The notes under the pieces were generated by a model, which was not told where the DNA came from, made no database searches, and saw nothing but the letters and a program-made list of their open reading frames with translations. DNA of 64,000 bases from Acanthopleura granulata (lineage: Eukaryota > Mollusca > Polyplacophora > Chitonida > Chitonidae). The translations under genes were made by a program, and so were the position numbers. Position 1 is the stretch's first letter. Every line of letters starts with the position of its first letter. Below, piece by piece: positions 23,425 to 33,926 of the stretch. The DNA lies in NCBI GenBank assembly GCA_016165875.1, contig JABBOT010000015.1, positions 1,891,921 to 1,955,920 of the forward strand. Reading direction: 5' to 3'.

Positions 23425-24983
23425 ATTATACTAACATTGGGCTGACCAGTTCTGCTTCTTGCACTAACCTCTCAATGTTGAGCTGTGTGACAGATGTCGA
23501 TCTGGTGGGAAGCAATTGGTGGGAGGAAAATTCATGTAATACTACACGAGAGAGCCCGGACGACCGCTTATTACAAGGAGGCCGGGGAGTTTGCTGTCCG
23601 AGAATGGCGCTGAACGTACGTCTCCTATGGACTAACTATTCAATGTCAAGCACTTGAAACACTCGGTGATGATGACACGTCAGAAAATGGCTCGAGAAGT
23701 CGACATGCTCGGGACCAGGTAGTAGGCACCTGAGAGTGAACGCTTATTAGAGAGATTTCACATGTACAGCAAAACGTGTGTTACATCACTTCCTTGTGAT
23801 TAAAAACACTGCAATATTTAGATTCTTAAAAGTTAATATTTTGTAAGTGTCTGAATAATTGTAAAAGAACAGTTTCTAATCGCACCAATGAAGGCATATG
23901 GTACGCTTCGCCAGCATGATGCGAAGTTGAAAACCTAAAAGTGCTATTCGATTTTACTGTAAAGGCACAAATCTAACAAAAATTGCTCTCTCCTATTTTT
24001 CATGTCGCCACGATGTGACTGAGATACTGCCCAGGTAGCGTTAAACCATAAACATTCATTTATTCATATTTTCATTCGGCTGGTCGATAGGATTACTCGC
24101 ACATCGTTAATGCAACTTGAGCTTGTCACTGGTTTGATGTCTCTTGCCAAATGGCCCATATTCATCTGGTTTCTGCATGACTGCTACAAAGGTTATCTTT
24201 TCACATAAACAACATGGCCTAAAAGTCTTTCTTTACCTGACTATGACGGAAAGAGCGGTGTTTTGACTGTCTGTATTATTTTCTTCCGATTCTTCAATGG
24301 AGAAATAACCACAAAATACTGCCATTTGTTTCTGGTATTTTTCTGGAATCGTTTTGGTCAAGCATGTGTTATTCTTCACTTACAAATACCTGTTTTAGTT
24401 CAAAGTAATACTGTTACAGTGTAATAAACTCGTGCTAATGCACATGTGTATGGAAAGGCATTTACGAAGAGTTCTTCAATCACCTACAGGAGAACAAAAT
24501 ATTTCAAAAGTTTCCCGCCAGCCCACATATCTCTTAGATAATCTACATCTTTTCGACTTAGATTTCCAGGGATCACCAATTCCACTGTCAGTCTCTCTGC
24601 TATATATAAGGCATGTAGGGGTTTCCACTTCCATGCCAAAAGTCAAGTTCTTATGATAAGCCGATATGTTGACTCACTGTTTACAATAACTTAGAAAATT
24701 TCCGCCTCTGGCATTACCGGAAAGAAATGCCACTTTTGTGATTTGCGGGTGGCACAGCTCACCGGACTGATGGTCAGCACAGCGGACACGAAATAGTCCA
24801 TCATTCTTTGCAACTCATTACGCTAATTGATCTTTTGTTTTTCCCATAAAGTGCCCTTTTTGCCTTTTACCATCACGCTCGGAAGTTGGAGCTAAATCCT
24901 TTGAGTGTCCTGGGGACTGACCATCGGGTTGTTACTGTCTGAGCGCCTCCGTCGTGTGTCGAAATCGATCAGACAAATCCAGT
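23425..24983. other. Noncoding stretch, no gene seen
   Basis: No element or convincing exon was found. Frames of 60-74 codons at 23475 and 24432 have no supporting features. Confidence 0.4.
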
Positions 24984-25226
24984 ATGGATGCCATGTTGGT
25001 GTGGTTTCTTTTTTGTTTTGGTAGCTCGATCCAGGACCAGAATGTAGCTAAGTTCCAAGACCCACTGCCAGTTAATGATCCAAAAAATATGAATATCACT
25101 GAACAGTCATGCCTTTGTATTGGATATGTTTTGATGGCGCTCAACAAGACATACGCGTGCACGTACAACACACATGACACAAACCCCAAGTCCGTGCAAC
25201 AGCAGGACCCGTCATTACCGGTTTGA
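24984..25226 (+). CDS. Candidate small secreted protein or first coding exon
   Basis: From the ATG at 24984 the frame gives an 80-residue product. It starts MDAMLVWFLFCFGSS, a plausible signal peptide of about 15-19 residues. The start context is favourable (A at -3, G at +4). The mature part has three cysteines and two N-glycosylation motifs (NIT, NKT). No near polyadenylation signal follows. A weak donor-like GTTTGAG overlaps the stop, so it could be a first exon. I recognise no family. The opposite strand is also open here, which lowers confidence. Confidence 0.3.
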   Translation: MDAMLVWFLFCFGSSIQDQNVAKFQDPLPVNDPKNMNITEQSCLCIGYVLMALNKTYACTYNTHDTNPKSVQQQDPSLPV

Positions 25227-25570
25227 GCACACGGAAAACTAGAAAACATTTATCCTTGATATTTTTCACTTTCAAAGCACAACTACCACGGGTGCCACTG
25301 ACACATTCTTGTTATTGCCCATTTCACTGTTTTATATCTTCCCGAGTCTTTACTACCCTGTCTATGTCACCGGATAAACTGATACTGAATCGGGTTTTCT
25401 AATATTTTTTATAACCTTCTTTGTTGACAAATAGTTCTTTTCGTTTACAGTGAGCAAGACGTGGCTCATTACGTGTGTGTTCATTTACCACTAGGTAGTC
25501 GAGGTAAGGGTTCGATCCTGGACTTGATCAGGCAATTTGTACATTCATCAGACCTTGCTGACCGCTAAGA

Positions 25571-25732
25571 TTTTATATGTTTGATTGGTGTTTTACGCCG
25601 TACTCAGGAACATTTCTTTTATACAGCGGCGGTCAGCATTATGGTGGGAGGAAACCGAGTAGAGTTCCGGTGGAAACCCACGACCATCCGCCGGTTGCTG
25701 GCAGACCTTCCCACGTACAACCGGAGACTGGT
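25571..25732 (-). repeat. SINE family 1, head-truncated, with target duplication
   Basis: The reversed tail, GATTGGTGTTTTACGCCGTA, CATTATGGTGGGAGGAAACC and TTGCTGGCAGACCTTCCCAC are all present, and the copy stops after ACCGGAGA before the tRNA head. CGCTAAGA flanks it on both sides (25563-25570 and 25733-25740), as expected for a 5'-truncated retroposed insert. Confidence 0.85.
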
Positions 25733-25867
25733 CGCTAAGAATCGGTGAGAATATGCCTTCTAAGTTGCCAGTGAGGCCGTTTCGGGAGTTGTAGTTTCCT
25801 TGAAGATGAGCTGGCTGCACTTATATGTCAAGCAAGTCAGTATTTTGCCAAAGGTTCATGGTTTAAC

Positions 25868-25962
25868 TCAAACACTTCAGTTTCCTCCACTGATCACGAA
25901 ACGTAATCACGCATGTGAAAACTTTTTGAGTACGGCGTTAAAAGGCAATACAATAGATAATT
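25868..25962 (+). repeat. SINE-like decayed 3' remnant
   Basis: TTTTTGAGTACGGCGTTAAA followed by AGGCAATACAATAGATAA resembles the SINE 3' end, with weaker similarity upstream. It lies only about 130 bases from the clear copy at 25.6 kb but in the opposite orientation. Confidence 0.4.
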
Positions 25963-28303
25963 AATTCGGGAAAATATTTCTGATAAGTGCTAAGCACCTT
26001 GAGACCACAACTTGCATTGATAAGTGATATGTGGCCAGGGCTCATGTAATGCTAAAAACACTGTACAGTAGTTTCTCTCAACATATTGGATCGTTCAGAA
26101 AACTTGAACATAGGCAACCAAAACCGCCACCATCTATACCGATCTCCCGAATTGCTCTGAACAATAAAAAGATTGTGGCTTTTAATATTGGGGCTACTGA
26201 ATTATTCACATCGATGGCGATCACGATGCTAAGAAATGAAAAAGGATATAGATGACAAACTGGTAAAATCCCTGCGGTTTGTTAACAAGACTACGGGAAT
26301 CCTAACGTGTGGGTCGTGATTATGACAGCCGCATTAAGAAAGAAGGGTGCTGTGTGGAATGACATGCCTCGGGAGGGATTGCACATACCGAAGGTGCCAG
26401 ACAAGCCTCTGTAAGACGAGCAACCTCGGCGGCTTCAAAAGAAACTCTACGCAACCTTTGCTAAGTGGTTTGTTAAGGAATTTAAAATGACTTCGTCAGA
26501 ATCATTTTTCTGCAGTCTTTGGCAGCCACTAAATAAGGAAATCGAGTAGCCCTCCATTCGATCCGCGCTTGTTCGCCGTTTTCAGTCCTATCAAATTTCT
26601 CGTCTGCAGTCAAACAGCACTCTTCAAGAGACAGAAGATCGATTAAGGTACAAATTGATATTTTTTCCCCCTGGTAACATCACAATTTGCAGGTATGTCG
26701 CTAATCGGTTGCTTAGTAGCTGTTTTTGCACGGGAGAATCCGGATAATGAGCTACCACCCGTGTTTTGTCTCATATTTAGCCGATGTATTTTAGCAACTA
26801 ATTGTGCAGTTTTTGCGGTCCATGGCTATTGTCAAATAACTCGGTCTTTGTTCCCTCAGAGTTATCACGCCGTACTTCATCCAGCCGAACACTCATTAAT
26901 AACCCGTATAAAAACAATGCGTCCAGTTTTCTTGTTTAGCTGGACTAGATAATTCATCACGACATTCTCTGCTGCTCCCTACAGACATAGAAATGTGGAA
27001 ATACACTTTTAAATGAGGCATACTGTATTTTCATTACTCCAAACTCTTCGCTGTTTGATAATAATGGAATTGACATTTGTAATTTGTGCATAATTTAAAC
27101 ATACAAATGTCGTGTTGGCGTTCTAGAAAATATCCACTGAAACAGTCCTAACTTCAATAAAGATTGGAAAAAAAGCTTAATTCAATTTAGGACTTGAAAC
27201 GGGAACACCAAACAACTAATATGATGCGAAAAGTTTGAAACAAGTTTAGTAAGTCGATCAATATTGGCAGACATTATATTGAAATTTGATATTGTAATAG
27301 GAGTAAAAATGGCTTTGTCCAAAGAAATATTAGGTTGAAATGAGAGAATAACATAGATGAAATACCCCTTTTAGCTGAAAAAAATAATCGGTTACCCTAA
27401 CTTTAAAGTCACATCTCTTCGAGGCTTACGAACGCCTAGCATAAAAAACCGAAAGTGACCTTTGCCCCTTATCCGAGGACTGACATGGCAATGTGAACTT
27501 TTTCTCTCGTAATCGTGTCTTGGCATGTCGAAAAAGAGCGTTCAGTAACTGTCAATTGGTCCACTCTGGTTGTTTGTATATTTGAGGATTCGGTTACTAA
27601 TGCTTCGAAGCTCACATGGCTCGCGTAATATGGACATAAGAGGGAAATGGTAATGATTAACTACTCGTTGGCGAAAGAGATAACTATAAAAATGGTACAC
27701 CTTTAGAAATGATACAATACGGGAGTTTCCAACTGTGTCATGTGTCTTGTCAAAAGTATCAGTCAATTTTGTTGATTTTAATTTACCGATCATCTGACTT
27801 GCCGTGTTAGGGAGGTTCAAACGACCTCTCCTTTAACCAGGAGGTTCTTAAATTAAAAAACTTAAAAAACTCTTAAAATTAAAAAGGTCGTCAATTTTCC
27901 CTATCGTACATCTAATCTAAGTAACTTTTTTTAAAAACTTTTCTTAGACGCCTATATTATAGTAAATGTAATCAGAAATAGTTGCCCAACATTTTTGACA
28001 GGTCACATGGTACAGTAGGGCTTTTCTGGCCTTTAGCGATGAAAGAGTTCGATCTCGAAACTCCCCTATTGGTGCACCACTAACCCCCACTTTTCCTAGC
28101 TTCCAACAAACATACGTACCAATCAACCTCTTCCCCTACTGACAAGACAAAGGGATTAGAGAGGTAGCCCAGGGCTAAGAGCCTTTGTGCCTAACTCTAA
28201 CAACCTTATAGATGTAAATAGCTGCAGGACACAGTGCAACATTTGCTCATGTCTGGTCTTCGGTCGTAGTTGATCTGATGATGATTTCTGGAAAAATAAT
28301 ATA
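25963..28303. other. Noncoding stretch, no gene seen
   Basis: The short frames at 26031 and 26695 lack support. A low-complexity AT stretch occurs at 27.84-27.88 kb. No repeat family was recognised. Confidence 0.4.
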
Positions 28304-28470
28304 CCTAGGCGTCGAAACCGACTTTCGTATACCATCCGTCAACCAAAATGACCAGTTTCCATAAACGAAAAATAACACATACCACCAAAGAACGAATTAA
28401 GTGTAAAGAAAACATAAAAATTAGGACGGATTCCACTTTAGTATACATGGTGTCGGTGGTCAAAGATATA
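28304..28470 (+). repeat. Dispersed repeat R3, copy 1
   Basis: It opens CCTAGGCGTCGAAACCGACT and continues GTATACCATCCGTCAACCAA, AGTTTCCATAAACGAAAAAT, then AACACATACCACCAAAGAAC and ATTAGGACGGATTC. The same blocks in the same order occur at 29.60 kb (plus) and reversed at 47.9 and 48.2 kb. Family and coding status are unknown. The minus-strand frame reads ILVDGWYTKV here and ILVDGWYTNV at 47.9 kb, so coding origin is possible. Confidence 0.7.
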
Positions 28471-28680
28471 TTGCAGTTGCGTTTTGATTCCAACTGTTCA
28501 AAGCTTGAACATGGCGATCACGCTCAACACGATAAACATACGGCCGCGGGTTAAGTAGAATTAGATCATCATGAACCAGAATGGACACTCCGTAAGTATT
28601 TACTAACAAGAGAGGCGCACTCATAGTTAAATTTAAGAAACTTAGAGTGAAGGCCTTTGATGGAATATCCTGGACACCAT

Positions 28681-29087
28681 AATAATCTCCTCCAGACTTT
28701 ACTTTTCCTCCGAAAACGTGCGTTGAGATACATTATCTTTTCACATAGGCTAGAATGTACAGAGCCAATATTTAGAAAACTTAAAATTCTTAATACCTTT
28801 ATATAGGTTTGACTCTGCTGTTACATTTCACAAATTTATTCATCTGCCACAAAATCTTCCTATTTACTTTCGTCTACATTTCACAAGGCAATTAAAAAAT
28901 CATAATTATCCGACCCGGAATCACAACTACAATCGTTACATGGCATTATACCATACAAACTATTCGTTACTCACACAACGGATTACGAGGGCCTCGTGAA
29001 TGGAATAAATTAACATACGACCTGAAGACGACAATTTCTTCTTCCCTTTTCAAGTCTAAATTACAGAAACATCTTCTCTCTCCTTGA
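28681..29087 (+). mobile_element. Decayed 3' end of a second non-LTR retrotransposon
   Basis: The frame from 28681 reads LLQTLLFLRKRALRYIIFSH then TEPIFRKLKIL, a motif typical of the thumb region of jockey/RTE-type ORF2. After a one-base shift it reads HNYPTRNHNYNRYMALYHTN, and after another, REWNKLTYDLKTTISS to a stop at 29085-29087. The HNY-TR and REWN-L motifs mark the C-terminal end of these proteins. Its sequence differs from the fragment at 12.7 kb, so it is a separate family. It has no catalytic domain, and two frame breaks plus an in-frame stop make it inactive. The 3' UTR probably runs toward 29.34 kb, where AATAAA sequences cluster. Confidence 0.75.
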
Positions 29088-29599
29088 TCTCCATGGACAC
29101 GCGCCTCATCCTTGACGTCACGCATATGTATTTTAATGTGTAATCGTGTTCTGTACAACGTTATATCTTTGATTCATTGATCCAAATATACATATGGCCT
29201 CCTTTGCTACGATTCATCAACAGTTTAGGATAGAACAAGTGTTTAAATGGACTTTATTCCCGATATACGATTCATAATAATCAATAAATATACCTGTATA
29301 TTCTTGAAAATATGGTGAATAAAAAATGAATCAAAAATCAATCAACTTACACCCTCACTGAAATCACACAGAGCACACAGGATCTCAACTACAGTAAAAT
29401 CCATTGAAAGCTTCGTTGGGATGCAGTAGTGTATGTGTCAGCGCGGAAGGGCGAATAAGGAGAACAACACAAAGTGTAATATCGTAGCATCGATTTGCCA
29501 GGTAAACAACATAATGAAATCTAGATCTAAATAGACAGATCTCTTGGGATTTTTGACGTCGAAAGTCCAATATGTTCGACGCCTGGTAAACGAATGTTT

Positions 29600-29740
29600 T
29601 AAACCTAGGCGTCGAAACCTGCATTTCTATACCAGCCGTCAACCAAACTGGGCGTTCCCGGTCAGTAATAGAAAAACTAGTTTCCAAACACGACAATTAA
29701 CACCAACCACTAAAGAACATAGATAATACATGGAATATAA
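29600..29740 (+). repeat. Dispersed repeat R3, copy 2
   Basis: CCTAGGCGTCGAAACCTGCA, TATACCAGCCGTCAACCAAA, AGTTTCCAAACACGACAATT, AACACCAACCACTAAAGAAC and ACTAGGACGGATTC match copy 1 block by block. It carries about 20 extra bases after the CAACCAAA block, which the reversed copies at 47.9 and 48.2 kb also have, so copy 1 carries a deletion. Confidence 0.7.
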
Positions 29741-30378
29741 CAACTAGGACGGATTCATGCGAAGAGAAGCAGGTAGACACTAAACTGTATCAATCTGTGA
29801 AGAGGGCTCTATCATAACCAGGTAAAAAGCGTATAAATACCACATCAGAAGACAGATGATTTCGTTGCTAACGCTTTCATACAGTTGTTATCATTGTCAG
29901 CGTGACGACTTTCACAGGTGATGACAGATTGCTTTTTGCTTACAGTTACCATTATCTAACAAACTTGGCGTTGCAAAGATAATATCTGAAGACAGACTGC
30001 TGCTTGTGCATATGTCTGCGCAGCTAACATTACCAGTTAAACTTATCTTGACAAAAATTACTTCGGTGGGGCAAGGCGACCCACTTAAGGTTACAAGGTT
30101 AAGATTGTAATGAATATCACACTGACCACAAACTAATCTCTGCTTCCATTTCCGTGCAGTTAAGATCACCATGTAAACTTAGCGTGACAAAGATCACACC
30201 TGACGAAGAGAAGGCCTTCTGCTTTTGGATAGAGTTATAACACGAGGGCAATTTATCAAGAATCCATGACAATTTCGATGGATAACGTGTACGACGGTGA
30301 TCATTCTAATTCATTAATATTTAGATCGGCTGGAAACGGCGTGCAAGAAAACAGAAGCAACCCCAAATTACCAAAAAC

Positions 30379-30443
30379 TACAGCATAGAAAGTAAAACCA
30401 GAGCAGCGACGACGCTGGGATAATTGGAAAACTGCCACACGTA
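30379..30443 (+). repeat. Lone unit related to the 33.7-kb minisatellite
   Basis: ACAGCATAGAAAGTAAAACC, AGCAGCGACGACGCTG and GGGATAATTGG followed by CCACACG match the 55-bp unit and right flank of the array at 33703-33926. Here the unit is single. Confidence 0.6.
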
Positions 30444-33400
30444 ACCGGCGAGACTGTTGTCAGTTTATCTTAAGGATTGATTCAAGACGTAGGCCTACAT
30501 GTATTTAAACCACAAGAAAAATGTTTAAGAAAAATATTAAAATGAAACTTTTTCAGATGTTTAAATTGAATAAATACATACAAGTGCTGTAAGAACACGT
30601 CGTATGAGTATGTTGAACTTTTACATAGTAGAAGCCTCAGTTCTAATGCATGAAAACCACTCCCGAGACTTTAAAGGAATAATAATAGTCCTGACAAAAA
30701 CGACCTATTTTTCCAAAGGCTTAGTTTGTGACGTTATATGTCGTGGTGAACGGTTTCTCAAACTATGACACGCTAAATTCCTCATCTCTTATTTACACAT
30801 ATTCCGGGCGCTGTGGCGCTGCAGGACAGTCGCAAACATGTACACGTGCAGAAATTCCCGCGGTTTTCACTTCCGGGTAAATAAACTGGACGTGGGGAGG
30901 ATTCAATGGGCCTTCGGACACGGGATGAATTAAATATGCTCATCTTAGCGTGATATAACCAATCCTTTGTCTAGCTGTTTATATAGAGCTATAGCCAGAA
31001 GATAATGAGAGATGTATTTATAAGATCCACGTGAAAAGTGACTGAATCTTATCAACCTTATAAAAAAAGGAAATTTGGCCCTTAATGGCCAAGCTTTTTA
31101 ATGGTTTGTCATGGTAAAATTGGTCGTAAAAAACAGTGAGATTTCGTCAATAACAACTTTAAGACATCGCATCTGCATGCACCTGCATCTGTCCTTGTTG
31201 ACCCGACAAATCGGGTTGACAAAATCCTTTTACCCGACATTGATCATGCACGAAAATTTTTAAGAACGGTGAGAGGTTATTTGTCTGGTGAGAATAGCAA
31301 TGATTACGTAAGAACTGGGACAAAACGAGATTCCGGCACAAGGACAAGATATTTTCTGGATTTTTTCGCCAACTTATCCTCCAGGTTATGGTGCCTTTCT
31401 AGATTCATCTGTTGTTTCACATCAACTGAGCGATTTCGTCAAATTCATTACCAGATCTTGCCTGAATCGTGCTTTATACATGTAATCTGTAAAGTTGTTT
31501 TTCATGAATAACTATTCGTATTGTTTTTAAACGTTAAAGGTGTTAGATGTACAACATCAGTCTCCATAATACTGAGAAAAAGTTATGTATTTGACTTGTT
31601 CGCCGGACTGGTTTATTGGAAGGAGAAAGAATGCAGTGGCACAAAAATGCTGTTTCTTGGTACAAAGTACTGTCACGTATTGTAGAACATACGAGTTTCT
31701 GTGGTCAAAGCGTGGGATATGGCTTACCAACAGGGACCACCTTGTTCTAGCGTGTTTTGTTAAAAGGGTATGCTGCGTGTGGCGTTAGTAAAATAAAACA
31801 GAAAAAGTATTCAATTTTATTTTCCTGCAAATATGAATTTTAAACCACACGCACAGCAAACACACACACACACAAAAAACAACAAATTTCACAAAACGTT
31901 ACTCTCGTTTTTTTTGTCTAAATTCTAAGCTTTTAAAAGGATAGTGGTCTTGCACCGTACGAATTTAAAGCACGAAGGCAGAACTAACTCGATTGCTCCA
32001 ATTTTAGAAAATCCACGTTGCTTTGCGAAAAGAAGATGTGGGATGGTGGGAGAGGGGGGCACCCCCACTAAGTGGTTTTGACTTGATCCCATGGTTTAAA
32101 TTGAGTGGTTTGTGGGACTCCAAAATAGAGAAATACACATTTTCGGGGTTCAAGCGCTCAAACATGACTTAACTTTTTCGCTTCAAAAATCATTTAGACT
32201 AATCAGATTATAGGGATGCTTGCTCATCGCGTGACGCGATATGACCAGCATAGGAGAGACCGGAGATATAATCCCAAGCGGGTCTTCGAAAGATGTCCTG
32301 GTGGATTGGGTCATGTTTATCGAAAAGCCCACAGTCCCAGGACCGAATTGATCAAACATGAGGTGAAATGCGATCACGTCATAATCAGAGCATAATGTGT
32401 AAAAACTACTTTACAACACTGACATAAGCTAAAGTCGTCATCCATGCCCATAAGCGACTTTTTCCTGGCCTCGAAAGATTAAGACACAACCAGGAAAAAA
32501 CTATGTTCCTCAATATTAGATTTCTTTTTGAGTGACGTTTAAGAAGGGAAAGTTTGATAGGAGTTAACTGGTAACGGCTAAGAGGGGCGTTACAAGGAAA
32601 AAATAGAGTTAAGGGAATGACACAATCTCCGACCCCTTAAAGAAGTTATACGCAACTTTGTGGGGACGAACCAGTAAGTGCAAATCAAATAGAATTTTTT
32701 CATCTTACTTTTCCCCTAGAGCCTAAATTGTAACCTCTCAGAAAATACGAACTTCGACCAGGCCAAATGTATTGCACTATAAGATGGTAGTAACGTTTTG
32801 CCACTTTAAAAACCTCTAAAGCCGATCACTGTACCAAACTGAAGATGTCTGTAGCACATGTTGCCTCTAAAACCATACTGATGGAAACCAGGTTGCTCTC
32901 GAATGACCAACAGCCAAGCCATTGACCTTGACAACTTAACATCACCCATGCCCTAGGAACAACATAAGAATTCATAGACCAGTAGCTGTATTGAAACCCT
33001 GCCGTGTGTACTGATTGGTTGGCGTTATGTCCCTTAGTCCTTGGGTCACGCCTCACACATACTATTATTGCGCAGTACACATTTACAGAAAACTAAAACG
33101 AATTATAAATAGGCCCGGATCAGGAAGAAGAGAAACGGGCCGTGACAGAGTGGATAAGCCGTTTGTCTTCGAATCGCCGGGTCACACAGAGCTCGGGCTT
33201 ATTCCAGCCGCGCACATGGTATATGTGGATTCATTAGCTTTCAGTGTTTCTAGGGATTTCGTGATATTCACTCGTCGACGGCCTCTAAGAGAACGCTTGT
33301 GTAAAGCTCTTTAGAAACCACTTGTCACCCACCAATATAGCATGTATATCTGAAAGCAACACACAGGACAGTTCGTCGGTAACTTGCCAAAGGTCGGTGA

Positions 33401-33702
33401 TTTACCCCACGCAATACGGGTTCCTCACCGACGATAATTAACCACCATGGTATAAGGGATAAGTTCATGAGTATATGGCGCCACAAAACAATCAATGAAA
33501 CAACAGTGAGGAGAGAAAGAAGTCAGATGCAACACGGTTATACGGGACATAACCGACGTTATTAACACACTTGTCAGTTAAAAGTGATGCTAACACTGCG
33601 CGATTACAGTTTATCAAGAGAACCCCCCCCCCCAAAAAAAAAACACCCCTAAAAACGATTGAACCTGCATGAAGCATTATATTGACAGTACATCTCTAAA
33701 AT
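30444..33702. other. Noncoding stretch, no gene seen
   Basis: Open frames of 60-99 codons occur but show no domain or splice support. A CA-rich run lies near 31.86 kb. At 33623-33643, eleven C followed by ten A form a low-complexity tract. Confidence 0.4.
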
Positions 33703-33926
33703 ATAAGACCACAGCATATAGAGTAAACCAGACCAGTGACGATCCTGTAATAATGGGATAAGACCACAGCATAGAGAGTAAAACAGACCAGTGACGATCC
33801 TGTAATAACGGGATAAGACCACAGCATAGAGAGTAAAACAGACCAGTGACGGTCCTGTAATAATGGGATAAGATCACAGCATAGAGAGTAAACCAGACCA
33901 GTGACGACCCTGTAATAATGGGATAA
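33703..33926 (+). repeat. Minisatellite, four 55-bp units
   Basis: Units start at 33703, 33758, 33813 and 33868, each reading ATAAGACCACAGCATAGAGA, then GTAAAACAGACCAGTGACGA and TCCTGTAATAATGGG, with only a few differences. The high identity means recent amplification. The minus-strand open frame through it is an artefact of the repeat. Confidence 0.95.

Noticed and set aside
28967..29158. Minus-strand 63-codon frame at 29.0 kb
   Set aside because: It is a shadow of the plus-strand retrotransposon C-terminus, which has clear family motifs.
33677..33877. 66-codon minus-strand frame with repeated hydrophobic segments
   Set aside because: It is a translation of the 55-bp minisatellite; the repeating residues follow the DNA period. 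55 is not divisible by three, so the frame changes in each unit.
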